A DNA stretch of 64,000 bases from Bin127 sp965221625 (GTDB lineage: Bacteria > Chloroflexota > Dehalococcoidia > Lucifugimonadales > Lucifugimonadaceae). The first letter of the stretch is position 1. The number at the start of each line of letters is the position of its first letter. This document shows, in pieces, positions 25,839-34,848 of this stretch. The notes under the pieces are model-generated. The model was not told the origin of the DNA, did not search any database, and saw only the letters and a program-made list of their open reading frames with translations. Both the position numbers and the translations under genes were made by a program. The stretch is from contig OZ244903.1 in assembly GCA_965221625.1 (NCBI GenBank), positions 1,674,001 to 1,738,000 of the forward strand. The letters run 5' to 3'.

Positions 25839-28238
25839 ATGACGACCGAGACTTTGATTGGACAAGAGGTAAAACGCGTCGAAGATCAGGCACTGATTAC
25901 CGGCAACGGCCAATATGTCGATGATCTGCGATTACCCGGACTTTTGCACATCGCACTCGTCAGGAGCCCGTACGGTCACGCCAAGATCAAAGGCATCGAC
26001 GTCACGGCTGCGGCAAGTGCCGATGGCGTCGTTGCTGTCTTTACAGGGGCAGATCTCGCTGAGCAGTTGGGTAGTCTTCCGGCCGGATGGGTTTTGGACG
26101 AAGAAGCTACCGGGATGAAGACTCCCGAGCATCCTCCCCTCGCAGTCGACAAAGTTCGTTATGTCGGCGACGCAGTCGCTGCGGTCGTTGCCGATTCGCC
26201 CGCCTCCGCATCGGACGCAGTCTCGTTGGTCGAGGTTGACTACGAGCCGTTAGATGCCGTTACCGACGCCGAACAAGCGACCTTGGACGGTGCTCCCCAA
26301 GTTCACGACGACGCTCCGAACAACACTGCTTTCGAGTGGTCCGTCGGGGCCGGCGATTACGAAGCGGCCGCAGCAGAGGCCGAAGTCGTGGTCGGCGAGC
26401 GAATCGTCAACCAACGTCTGATTCCCAACCCGATGGAGCCGCGCGGAATCATGGCGGACTACAACCCAGGGACGGAACAGCTCACAATCTGGACTTCTAC
26501 CCAGATACCGCACTTAGTGCGGTTGCTCTTCGCTCTCGTTACCGGACATCCGGAGCACAAGATCCGCGTCATCGCTCCCGACGTCGGCGGAGGTTTTGGC
26601 TGCAAGCTATATCTCTACGCAGAAGAGGTAATCGTCGGCACCATCGCCAAGCAGTTGGGTCGACCGGTCAAGTGGATTGAGGGCCGCACCGAAAACTACG
26701 TTGCGACCACGCACGGACGCGACCATATCGCTGATGCTGAAATCTGCGGCACGAAAGACGGTATCGTTACCGGTCTGAAGGTCCACGTCTACGCCAATCT
26801 GGGTGGATACCTTTCGACGTTCGCCCCGGCAATCCCGACCATACTCTTCGGACTCATGCTTGGGGGCTGCTACAAGTTTGAGAACGTGTCGTGCTCGGTG
26901 ACCGGTGTGTTCACCAACACCACGCCCGTAGATGCTTACCGCGGTGCCGGACGTCCGGAAGCCACTTATGTGGTTGAAAGGATGATGGAGCGTTACGCGC
27001 ACGAACTCGGCCGCGATGTACTAGGCGTCCGACGACGAAACTTCGTCCGACCTTTCAAGCGCGGTCGCGACATGCCGCTGGGCGTGACGTACGACTCAGG
27101 AAACTACCAAGGCGCGTTGGCTGCGGCACTCGACAAGTTCGATTACCAAGCCTTCCGCGCAGAGCAACGGGCTGCTCGGAGCCAAGGCAAGTTGCTGGGC
27201 GTGGGCTTCTCGACGTATATCGAAATCTGTGGCATGGCACCGTCCGCTGTGGCCGGTGCTCTCGGTGCCGGTGCCGGACTCTGGGAGTCGAGCACGGTGC
27301 GGGTCCACCCGACCGGCACGGTAACAGTCTTCACAGGTACTTCACCGCACGGACAAGGCCATGAGACGACACTAGCGCAGATTACGGCGTCAAGACTCGG
27401 CGTACCAATGGAAAACGTTGAGGTTGTCCACGGCGACACCGAGCGTCACCAATTCGGTACCGGCACTTTCGGAAGCCGGTCGTTGGCGGTCGGCGGTCAA
27501 GCTCTGATGATGAGCCTTGACAAGGTCGTCGAAAAAGCGAAGAAGATTGCCGCTCACGAGATGGGCGTAGACAGCAAGCAAGTCAGTTTCGAGAATGGAA
27601 CGTTCTTCGTCGAAGACATCCAAGAGCGAGAAATCCCCTGGGGAGACGTTGCTTTGGCTGCCTACTGGGCAAAGAACTTGCCCTCAGGACTCGAACCGGG
27701 GTTAGAAGCGGTCAGCTTCTTCGACCCGCAGAACTTCACCTGGCCATTCGGTACTCACGTCGCCGTCGTTGAGATTGACGAGGAGACTGGTGAGACGAGG
27801 TTGGCTCGCTACGTTGCGATTGACGACGTTGGCAACGTCATCAACCCGATGATCGTCGATGGCATGGTGCACGGCGGCATCGCGCAGGGTGTTGGACAGG
27901 CACTCCAAGAGTGCGCAGTCTACTCCGACGACGGTCAGCTGCTGACCGGCAGCATGATGGACTACGCAGTTCCGACGGCTGAAGACTTTCCGACGTTTGA
28001 AACCGGGCGCACGGTTACGCCAACAACGGTGAACGCGTTGGGTGCGAAGGGTGCCGGTGAGACGGGTACGATTGCGGCATCGCCAGCAGTCGTTAACGCC
28101 GCGGTTGATGCCCTCAAGCACTTAGGAGTCAAGCACCTAAACATGCCGTTGAGCTCCGAACGCATGTGGCGAACAATACAAGACGCGAAAGCGGAACGTC
28201 GCGCGCGACGCTCTGCCGCGGCGACGAGAGGTAACTGA
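25839..28238 (+). CDS. Molybdenum hydroxylase large subunit, form II CoxL type
   Basis: A 799-residue xanthine-dehydrogenase-family subunit. Landmarks are GQEVKRVEDQALITGNGQYVDDL, the GGGFGCK molybdopterin loop, TGTSPHGQGHETT, and ALGAKGAGETG with the active-site Glu near the C-terminus. The active-site loop reads AYRGAGR at 366-372, the form II signature, not the AYXCSFR of true CO dehydrogenase, which has the Cu-binding Cys. So CO oxidation is unlikely; hydroxylation of an aromatic or N-heterocyclic compound is more plausible. The substrate is unknown. Confidence 0.93.
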   Translation: MTTETLIGQEVKRVEDQALITGNGQYVDDLRLPGLLHIALVRSPYGHAKIKGIDVTAAASADGVVAVFTGADLAEQLGSLPAGWVLDEEATGMKTPEHPPLAVDKVRYVGDAVAAVVADSPASASDAVSLVEVDYEPLDAVTDAEQATLDGAPQVHDDAPNNTAFEWSVGAGDYEAAAAEAEVVVGERIVNQRLIPNPMEPRGIMADYNPGTEQLTIWTSTQIPHLVRLLFALVTGHPEHKIRVIAPDVGGGFGCKLYLYAEEVIVGTIAKQLGRPVKWIEGRTENYVATTHGRDHIADAEICGTKDGIVTGLKVHVYANLGGYLSTFAPAIPTILFGLMLGGCYKFENVSCSVTGVFTNTTPVDAYRGAGRPEATYVVERMMERYAHELGRDVLGVRRRNFVRPFKRGRDMPLGVTYDSGNYQGALAAALDKFDYQAFRAEQRAARSQGKLLGVGFSTYIEICGMAPSAVAGALGAGAGLWESSTVRVHPTGTVTVFTGTSPHGQGHETTLAQITASRLGVPMENVEVVHGDTERHQFGTGTFGSRSLAVGGQALMMSLDKVVEKAKKIAAHEMGVDSKQVSFENGTFFVEDIQEREIPWGDVALAAYWAKNLPSGLEPGLEAVSFFDPQNFTWPFGTHVAVVEIDEETGETRLARYVAIDDVGNVINPMIVDGMVHGGIAQGVGQALQECAVYSDDGQLLTGSMMDYAVPTAEDFPTFETGRTVTPTTVNALGAKGAGETGTIAASPAVVNAAVDALKHLGVKHLNMPLSSERMWRTIQDAKAERRARRSAAATRGN

Positions 28239-28240
28239 AC

Positions 28241-29128
28241 ATGACCACAGGAACTACAGATCCTTTCGCCTACCACGCGCCAGAGTCGGTGCGCGAGGCT
28301 TCTCAGCTGCTCTCGCGCTACCGCGGCGACGCCAAGTTGCTTGCCGGAGGGCACTCCCTCGTGCCGATGATGAAGTTGCGCATCGCATCGCCTCAAGCAG
28401 TCGTCGACCTGCGCGGCATCGCTGATCTCAAAGGCATCAGCGAGTCCGACGACGGTGGATTGATCATCGGATCGATGGTTACGTACCATGAACTGGTCAC
28501 GTCGGACTTGGTAAATGCCAAGGCTCAGGCGATCAGCGAGGCCGCCGCCCAGGTAGCGGACACGCAAGTTCGCAACTGGGGAACCATTGGCGGTTCGTTG
28601 GCGCACGCCGACCCGGCAGGAGACTTGCCAGCGGTAGCTGTTGCGCTCGGCGTCGATATTCACGTCGCATCCGCACGGTCGCAACGGACGATTGCGTCTG
28701 ACCGATTTTTCCGCGGTTATCTCGAAACGGCACTAAGTGCCAACGAGGTCCTGACTGGCGTCGCCGTTCCGGCAATGTCAGATTCTAGCGGGACTGCGTA
28801 TGTGAAACTCGCCAACAAGGCGTCCCACTACGCGGTGGTCGGAGTCGCGGCCGCCGTATCAATCGGCGACGACGGCGTCTGCACTGCTGCCCGCATCGGT
28901 ATCACCGGTGCCGGTCCGCACGCGGTGCGATCACGACGCGCCGAGAGGATGTTGATCGGCAAGGAGCTCACGGATTCGGTCATCAATCGTGCATCGACAC
29001 GTGGAGGGATCGAGTTGGAAGGCATGTTCAACGAAGATGTCCACGCTTCAGCCGAATATCGCGCCGCGATGACGCAGGTGTATACCGCACGCGCAGTGTC
29101 GCTAGCCGCACAACGCGCAGAAGCATGA
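28241..29128 (+). CDS. Molybdenum hydroxylase FAD-binding subunit (CoxM-like)
   Basis: A 295-residue subunit with the two FAD-binding motifs AGGHSLVPMMKLR and TIGGSLAHADPAGD, followed by a CO_deh_flav_C-type domain. It takes electrons from CoxS to a downstream acceptor. It starts 2 bases after coxL, with GAGAGGTAAC before the ATG, and ends 11 bases before a strong 12-bp hairpin. The order small-large-medium subunit is one of the usual arrangements. Confidence 0.94.
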   Translation: MTTGTTDPFAYHAPESVREASQLLSRYRGDAKLLAGGHSLVPMMKLRIASPQAVVDLRGIADLKGISESDDGGLIIGSMVTYHELVTSDLVNAKAQAISEAAAQVADTQVRNWGTIGGSLAHADPAGDLPAVAVALGVDIHVASARSQRTIASDRFFRGYLETALSANEVLTGVAVPAMSDSSGTAYVKLANKASHYAVVGVAAAVSIGDDGVCTAARIGITGAGPHAVRSRRAERMLIGKELTDSVINRASTRGGIELEGMFNEDVHASAEYRAAMTQVYTARAVSLAAQRAEA

Positions 29129-29139
29129 CGAGTCTGATA

Positions 29140-29172
29140 GTGATGCGCCCGGACTAGGCGCGGGCGCATCAC
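29140..29172 (+). terminator. Perfect 12-bp hairpin after the cox operon
   Basis: GTGATGCGCCCG (29140-29151) and its exact complement CGGGCGCATCAC (29161-29172) surround a 9-base loop, 11 bases after the coxM stop. The stem is GC-rich. There is no run of T afterwards, so it may act as a 3'-end stabiliser or factor-dependent terminator rather than a classic intrinsic terminator. It also separates coxM from the LiaF-like gene 39 bases further on. Confidence 0.65.
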
Positions 29173-29211
29173 GCCATAGTCGCAATTCGACCGCCGCGAT
29201 AAAATGCGCCT

Positions 29212-29907
29212 ATGGATGCCAAACTCTTTTCCAATTCCGTTATGGTCGGCGCGTTGATGATCGCTTTCGGCGGTTTGTTGCTCTTGGGTACATTCGGATG
29301 GGACGACGAGAACGCATTCCGTTTCGCACCGTCGTTGTTCACTCTGTGGGGAGTGTTGGTTCTTGTACAGCGCGGTTTCCGACGCTGGGGTTTCCCCTTG
29401 ACGCTGATCGCGATTGGCATCGCTTGGCAGATCCTAGTTTTCGTCGACCTCAACGTTTTTCCATTGGCGTTAATGGCAATCGGTGCCGCGTTGATCTTCG
29501 GAGGATTCAAGAGCAATCGATCTCGAAGCAATCGGACGAGCGAACCAGTAATCGAGACTGAAAACTATGATTCTCCTAATCTACACGGCGTCACGGTGAT
29601 GGCCGAGAATAGCCGGCGCATCGATTCCAAGGAGTTCAGCGGCGGAGACATGAAGGTGGTAATGGGTAGCGGAAAACTCGATCTTCGAGACGCTCAAATC
29701 CCTAATCCGCCAGCCCGCGTCGACTTGACTTTGGTAATGGGCGAGATCAAGGTACGCGTGCCAACTGACTGGAACGTCGAGTTCGACAATGCGACGATCA
29801 TGGGCGAGACGAAGGACGTCCGCCCCTTAAGCACCGAACGCGCAACTGAGCCGAATTTGGTGATCACCGGTTCAGTCGTGATGGGTGGTCTGACCATCGA
29901 CGGCTGA
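29212..29907 (+). CDS. LiaF-like membrane protein
   Basis: A 231-residue protein with about four N-terminal membrane segments (residues 8-110, for example VMVGALMIAFGGLLLLG and VFPLALMAIGAALIFGG), then a soluble beta-rich domain. The C-terminal domain has the repeated hallmark VVMGSGKLDLRDA, VMGEIKVRVPTDW and VVMGGLTI of the LiaF/YvqF cell-wall-stress family. In Firmicutes LiaF restrains a two-component kinase; no kinase or regulator is next to it here, so its job is unknown. Confidence 0.8.
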   Translation: MDAKLFSNSVMVGALMIAFGGLLLLGTFGWDDENAFRFAPSLFTLWGVLVLVQRGFRRWGFPLTLIAIGIAWQILVFVDLNVFPLALMAIGAALIFGGFKSNRSRSNRTSEPVIETENYDSPNLHGVTVMAENSRRIDSKEFSGGDMKVVMGSGKLDLRDAQIPNPPARVDLTLVMGEIKVRVPTDWNVEFDNATIMGETKDVRPLSTERATEPNLVITGSVVMGGLTIDG

Positions 29908-30068
29908 TCGCGTCGCACATCGGGTATCGGCCAGCGATGCAAATGTTAATCAGTCCCATTCCGCTCAATCTGCTGATTGATCATCGCGGTCAACCGCGCA
30001 ACGATATGGCTCGAAACGTTGATGCTTCTTAGACTGCCATCAGATGCCACGTCCTCTCTACGTATCCT

Positions 30069-31214
30069 GTGAGCACCGAAGTCTTGACTAGAACCGCAAA
30101 TCCTAACCGCGGCGACGTCGTCGTTTTGGTAGGCACGCGTAAAGGTGCGTTTCTCTTCTTCGCGGGAACGGACAGAGACGTTTGGGGGATGTCAGGCCCG
30201 CATTGGCCCGGTTCCGATGTGTATCACGCAACCTACGACGACCGCGGCGACGGTTACGTTTTCGTTGCAGTCAACGACCCGATATTCGGACCTCAGATCC
30301 ACAGGTCCGCCGATTTTGGCGCAAGTTGGGTTAGTCCCGACAAGGGTCCGGCCATTGACTCGGCAAACGCGTTCAGTCTCAACCGTCTGTGGCAAATCGC
30401 CCCCGGCAGCGAGGCACAAGATGGCTTGGTTCTTGCCGGCGGCGAACCTGCGTCGCTCTTCGTGAGCGAGGACGATGGTTCAACTTGGCGCGAGTTGCCG
30501 GCGATCACTCACCATGAAACCCGCGATCGCTGGGCGGCTGGGTTTGGCGGGATGTGCTTGCACAGCATCGTGGTCGACCCGCAAGATCCCAATCGTCTCG
30601 CGATCGGCATATCGGCTGCCGGGGTGTTCGGCAGCTTGGACGGCGGCGAGAGCTGGGAACCGATGAACCGCGGGGTGCGCGCTGACTTTATGCCGGAGCG
30701 GTTCCCCGTCCTCGGCCAGTGTCCTCATCGCCTACTCGCGACTGCATCCGTGCCGAGACGTCTGTATCAGCAAAATCACTGTGGCGTGTATCGTAGCGAC
30801 AACAGCGGTGAAAGTTGGATCGATATCAGCGACGGGTTGCCTTCACGATTCGGATTGCCGTTGGCATTACATCCTAACGATCCCGATACGCTTTACGTCT
30901 TGCCGGAAGACAAAGCGATTGGCGACGACGTCGGAGGTGGCGTTCGTTACGTCACAGATTCGCAGTTCCGAGTCTTCCGCAGCAGAGATGCAGGCGTAAG
31001 TTGGGAACCCCTCACTGATGGCCTGCCTCAACACAACGCGTACCTGCACGCGATGCGAGATGCGATGGCTGCCGATGCGCTCGAACCCTCCGGCGTTTAC
31101 GTCGGGACCTCGACTGGGCAGCTGTATCACAGTGCGGATGAGGGCGACCATTGGCACCTGCTCGCCGACCTTTTGCCTCCAATCAACTCGGTCGAGACCG
31201 CCACCATCAATTAG
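30069..31214 (+). CDS. BNR-repeat beta-propeller protein
   Basis: A 381-residue protein with at least six Asp-box repeats of the form S-x-D-x-G-x-x-W: RSADFGASW, VSEDDGSTW, SLDGGESW, RSDNSGESW, RSRDAGVSW and HSADEGDHW. This is a sortilin/exosialidase-like propeller. There is no signal peptide, so it should be cytoplasmic, and the sialidase Arg triad is not evident. The start is GTG. Homologues are often labelled glycosyl hydrolase without proof. The 161-base gap before it holds only a small CGCGG-TCAA-CCGCG hairpin (29985-29998). Confidence 0.82.
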   Translation: MSTEVLTRTANPNRGDVVVLVGTRKGAFLFFAGTDRDVWGMSGPHWPGSDVYHATYDDRGDGYVFVAVNDPIFGPQIHRSADFGASWVSPDKGPAIDSANAFSLNRLWQIAPGSEAQDGLVLAGGEPASLFVSEDDGSTWRELPAITHHETRDRWAAGFGGMCLHSIVVDPQDPNRLAIGISAAGVFGSLDGGESWEPMNRGVRADFMPERFPVLGQCPHRLLATASVPRRLYQQNHCGVYRSDNSGESWIDISDGLPSRFGLPLALHPNDPDTLYVLPEDKAIGDDVGGGVRYVTDSQFRVFRSRDAGVSWEPLTDGLPQHNAYLHAMRDAMAADALEPSGVYVGTSTGQLYHSADEGDHWHLLADLLPPINSVETATIN

Positions 31215-31244
31215 TAGTACGGTTATTCTCGCATCGCCACAGAT

Positions 31245-33140
31245 GTGGAAGCGTCGCACCGGGTACGCGTACAATCCGATTTTGTGCTCGAACTTCTGAA
31301 ACGGTATTTTGGTTACGACAAATTTCGTCCTCTGCAAGCTGAGGCTATCGAGTGTGTGTTGGCAGGAAACGACGCACTCGTCGTCATGCCGACCGGTGGA
31401 GGGAAATCCCTCTGCTACCAGTTGCCCGCCCTACAACTGAAGGGCCTTACCTTGGTCGTATCGCCGTTGATCGCGTTGATGAAGGATCAGGTTGACCAGC
31501 TGAGATCGAATGGCATCTCTGCGGCGTTCCTCAACAGCACGCTGACCTTTGAGGAAAGCTCCCGCGTGGCGCACGAGGCGCGCTCCGGCGACCTGAAGAT
31601 TCTCTATGTTGCGCCAGAACGGTTCGCAGTTGGCAGTTTCCAAGGGCTCTTGGCGTCGTTAGATGTGAGTCTCGTCGCGATTGACGAAGCTCACTGCATC
31701 TCCGAATGGGGACACGACTTTAGACCTGACTATCGCAATCTCGGGGAGTTAAGGCGTGCAATGCCAGAGGTTCCTTTCATCGCGCTAACTGCAACAGCAA
31801 CGCCTCAAGTGCGAGACGACATCATTGGCCAGTTGCATCTCGAATCGCCGGGAGAGTTCGTCGCTAGCTTCAACCGACCCAATCTGAAGTACGTCGTGGC
31901 ACCCAAGAAAACGGGTTACCGGCAAGCAGTCGAATTGGTGTGCAAACACGAAGGCAAAACGGCGATCATCTACTGCTCTACACGCAAAAGGACTGAAGAG
32001 CTTGCGGACGAACTGCGGCGTCACGAAATCAAAGCACTTCCCTATCACGCCGGTTTGGAACCGGAAGTGCGCCAAACGACGCAAGAAGCATTCATCAATG
32101 ACGAGGTGCGGGTTATCGTTGCCACCATCGCGTTCGGTATGGGCATCGACAAACCAGACGTACGCTTGATCGTCCATCACGACCTTCCGAAGTCGGTCGA
32201 GAACTACTATCAGGAAACCGGCCGGGCCGGTCGCGACGGGTTACCGTCGGAGTGCGTGTTGCTATACACATACCGCGATCGTCTCATCCAGGTTCGATTC
32301 ATTGATGAGATTGAGGATCCGGCGGTGCGGGAGGCAGCGCGTGCCAAACTGGACGGGATCGTCCAGTTCGCACAGTTGAGGACCTGTCGCCGACGTTATC
32401 TTCTTGGTTACTTCGGCGAAACCGTTTCCTCGACGGATTGCAGCGGTTGTGACATATGTCTGTCAGACCGCGTCGAACACGACGCAACGATTATCGGTCA
32501 GAAGCTGATGTCGGCAATTCGCCGTACCGATGAACGTTTTGGCATCGCGTACCTGAGCACCGTCCTCCGCGGCAAACAGTCATCTCGCGTTCTGGACTTC
32601 GGGCACGACAAACTGAGTGTGTACGGAATTGTCGATGACTATTCGGACGCCCAGATCCGCGAGGTTGCGGCACAGTTGGAAGCCATTGGGCTCATCTACC
32701 GTAACAATCCAGACTACCCGACCTTTGGAGTTTCGAGGTCTGGAATGCAAGCGTTACGTACCCGCGAGAAGATCATCATCGAACTGCCCGTCAAGGTACG
32801 CGACGAACGTGCGATATCGAAATCGCGAAATCGACGGGTTGCAACCCCTGCCATCACATTGACGACCGAAGACAAAGTACTGTTTGATCGGCTCAGGGAA
32901 CTACGACTCGAGATCGCCCGTGAGGACGGAGTCCCAGCCTACGTCATCTTTACCGACGCCTCTTTGAGGCACATGGCGAGCGCACGTCCCGCTGATCTGC
33001 TGCGATTCGGGCGCATTTCAGGTGTCGGGAAGCAGAAGTTGGTGCGCTTCGGACCTCGGTTCCTCGCCGTGATCAACGAGTACGCGGACCCTAATTCGAA
33101 TGTGAACGGAAACGCAACCATTGAACGTCGTCGAACATGA
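31245..33140 (+). CDS. recQ: ATP-dependent DNA helicase RecQ
   Basis: A 631-residue superfamily 2 helicase. It shows YFGYDKFRPLQAEAI, Walker A MPTGGGKS at about 48-55, DEAHCISEWGHDFRPDY, TATATP, FGMGIDKPDVR and QETGRAGRDG. The zinc region has CRRRYLLGYFGE and CSGCDIC. RQC (LSVYGIVDDYSDAQIREVAAQL) and C-terminal HRDC domains (FDRLRELRLEIAREDGVPAYVIFTDASL) are present, so the protein is full length. GTG at 31245 is used; GTG at 31284 just before the helicase core is an alternative. No ribosome site is clear for either. Confidence 0.95.
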   Translation: MEASHRVRVQSDFVLELLKRYFGYDKFRPLQAEAIECVLAGNDALVVMPTGGGKSLCYQLPALQLKGLTLVVSPLIALMKDQVDQLRSNGISAAFLNSTLTFEESSRVAHEARSGDLKILYVAPERFAVGSFQGLLASLDVSLVAIDEAHCISEWGHDFRPDYRNLGELRRAMPEVPFIALTATATPQVRDDIIGQLHLESPGEFVASFNRPNLKYVVAPKKTGYRQAVELVCKHEGKTAIIYCSTRKRTEELADELRRHEIKALPYHAGLEPEVRQTTQEAFINDEVRVIVATIAFGMGIDKPDVRLIVHHDLPKSVENYYQETGRAGRDGLPSECVLLYTYRDRLIQVRFIDEIEDPAVREAARAKLDGIVQFAQLRTCRRRYLLGYFGETVSSTDCSGCDICLSDRVEHDATIIGQKLMSAIRRTDERFGIAYLSTVLRGKQSSRVLDFGHDKLSVYGIVDDYSDAQIREVAAQLEAIGLIYRNNPDYPTFGVSRSGMQALRTREKIIIELPVKVRDERAISKSRNRRVATPAITLTTEDKVLFDRLRELRLEIAREDGVPAYVIFTDASLRHMASARPADLLRFGRISGVGKQKLVRFGPRFLAVINEYADPNSNVNGNATIERRRT

Positions 33141-33158
33141 CTGATGAGGAGAAGCGCG

Positions 33159-33368
33159 ATGTGCAGAAGCATCAAGGTACTGCGAGAGCGAGACGTGCCG
33201 GCTTCCGACGAAGAAATCGCAGCAGCGTCTCTGCAGTTCGTGAGGAAGATTAGCGGTTACCGCGCGCCTTCCCGAGCAAACGAGGCTGCGTTCAACGAGG
33301 CCGTCGACAAAGTTGCGGCAGCGTCCAAGAAATTACTTCTCGAACTGAAGTACGGTGCGCGGGTTTGA
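33159..33368 (+). CDS. DUF2277 protein
   Basis: A 69-residue protein matching DUF2277 over its length: MCRSIKVLRERDVPASDEEIAAASLQFVRKISGY, then SRANEAAFNEAVDKVAAASKKLLLEL. The family function is unknown. The frame is open from 33144, but GAGGAGAAG about 6 bases before 33159 and the family N-terminus MCR fix the start. It lies 18 bases after recQ, so it is probably co-transcribed. Confidence 0.9.
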   Translation: MCRSIKVLRERDVPASDEEIAAASLQFVRKISGYRAPSRANEAAFNEAVDKVAAASKKLLLELKYGARV

Positions 33369-33396
33369 ATAACCCATCGGCGCATCGAAGGTAACC

Positions 33397-33855
33397 TCAA
33401 TCAGGCGAGATGCCGTTCAACTTGCGCCGGGCATGATAGGTCGTCAGTTCGACCATAGCGGCCAGACCTTCGCCCTTCCCCATCGAGAGCTGTCGGCCGA
33501 ATATCTGATGCACGACGTCGGTTGGAACATTTGCGACTGCCTCAAGCGGCTGACCCGACATTGTCTCTTCTAGTATCGTCCCCATCGCCCTCGCCGAGAT
33601 GCCCAATGGATTCTCGACGGCGTAATGGAACTTGAGAGTTCCGTCAGGTTGCTCCCGAGCCCAAACGAATGCCTCAGACTCGCACTTTGGCACTCGATGG
33701 TGCTCCGGATACGGGCGGGCGGCTACGGACTCTGGCACCTCAACGAACTCATCGGATAGCTCGAGCAGGTATTGGGCCCGTTCGATTCGGTCGAGTGACT
33801 CGAGCTCGCACAAAATCTCGGCGAGTGGCACCGGTATGTTTTCGATCGCAACCAT
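33397..33855 (-). CDS. sufE: SufE-family sulfur acceptor
   Basis: A protein of 152 residues from this ATG. LAEILCELESLDRIERAQYLLELSDEF begins the fold, VPKCESEAFVWA carries the sulfur-accepting Cys (family pattern V-x-G-C-x-S), and FHYAVENPLGISARAMGTILEETMSG and HQIFGRQLSMGKGEGLAAMVE follow. SufE takes persulfide from a cysteine desulfurase. No sufS is nearby; the next gene upstream is a thiosulfate sulfurtransferase, suggesting persulfide may come from there. The frame extends to 34059, but that part lies over the neighbour. Confidence 0.88.
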   Translation of the reverse strand: MVAIENIPVPLAEILCELESLDRIERAQYLLELSDEFVEVPESVAARPYPEHHRVPKCESEAFVWAREQPDGTLKFHYAVENPLGISARAMGTILEETMSGQPLEAVANVPTDVVHQIFGRQLSMGKGEGLAAMVELTTYHARRKLNGISPD

Positions 33856-33926
33856 CCCGCTATCGATCTGGTGCTGCGGAGCCGTCCGAACCGGGTTTCC
33901 GCAACACCTTGATGGAGAGGCTTTGG

Positions 33927-34787
33927 TTACTTCGCGATGGGAACGCCGACTGAGTTGCCCCACTCGGTCCAACTGCCGTCGTAGTTGCGAACAGAATCGA
34001 GGCCGAGCAACCTCGTAAGAACGAACCAAGTGTGGCTTGAGCGTTCGCCGATGCGGCAATAGACGATGATGTCGTCACCGTCGTGGAGCCCGGCGTTCGT
34101 TTGGTAGATCTCTTTCAGTTCCTCGGCATCCTTGAAGGTTCCGTCTTCGTTGGCTGCCGTCGCCCAAGGGACATTTGCGGCTCCAGGGATGTGGCCGCCA
34201 CGGACAGCACCTTCGTTCGGATAGTCAGGCATGTGCAATCGGAGTCCTCGATACTCCTCTGGGGAGCGAACGTCAATCATCTTGCCACTCAACTCGACGT
34301 GCTCGAGAACTTGGTCCCGGAATGCACGGATTTGGGAATCGTCGCGCTCAGGAGCCACGTAATTTGATGACTCGATATCCGGCACGTCGCGTGTTAGCTC
34401 TCTGCCTTCAGCTTCCCACTTCATCCGTCCGCCGTCCATGATCTTGGCATTTGTGTGTCCGAACAGATTGAAGATCCAAAGCGCGTAACAGGCCCACCAA
34501 TTGCTTCGGTCACCATATAGGACGACGGTTGTATCGTTCGAGATACCTTTGGCAGACATCAGTTCGGCGAAGCCGTCGCGATCCAAGTAATCCCGGCGAA
34601 GCGGATCGTTCAAGTCTGCGGCCCAGTCGATCTCCACGGCTCCGGGAACATGCCCCGCCGAGTACAAGAGCGGGTCTTCGTTTGATTCGACGACGCGGAT
34701 GCTGGGGTCGTTAGCGTGCTCGGCGACCCACGCAGTAGATACGAGCGCATCGGGATCTGCATACCCTCGTGATGCGATGTCAGACAT
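33927..34787 (-). CDS. Thiosulfate/3-mercaptopyruvate sulfurtransferase (two rhodanese domains)
   Basis: A 286-residue tandem rhodanese. The first domain (VSTAWVAEHANDPSIRVVES, GHVPGAVEIDWAADLNDPLRRDY) is structural; the second has MIDVRSPEEYRG, GGHIPGAANVPWA and the active loop CRIGERSSHTWFVL. CRIGER fits thiosulfate sulfurtransferases of the CysA/SseA type. It moves a sulfane sulfur to cyanide or thiols. sufE follows 71 bases downstream on the same strand, a likely functional pair for sulfur transfer. Confidence 0.93.
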   Translation of the reverse strand: MSDIASRGYADPDALVSTAWVAEHANDPSIRVVESNEDPLLYSAGHVPGAVEIDWAADLNDPLRRDYLDRDGFAELMSAKGISNDTTVVLYGDRSNWWACYALWIFNLFGHTNAKIMDGGRMKWEAEGRELTRDVPDIESSNYVAPERDDSQIRAFRDQVLEHVELSGKMIDVRSPEEYRGLRLHMPDYPNEGAVRGGHIPGAANVPWATAANEDGTFKDAEELKEIYQTNAGLHDGDDIIVYCRIGERSSHTWFVLTRLLGLDSVRNYDGSWTEWGNSVGVPIAK

Positions 34788-34848
34788 AGTTGTGGCTCCA
34801 ACTCGGTTTCGTTGCGGCTATCGGTTCTACGAATGGCGCAGTTGAGAG

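Noticed and set aside
27962..28684. A 240-codon minus-strand frame across the coxL/coxM junction
   Set aside because: Spans two strong plus-strand genes and has no recognisable domain.
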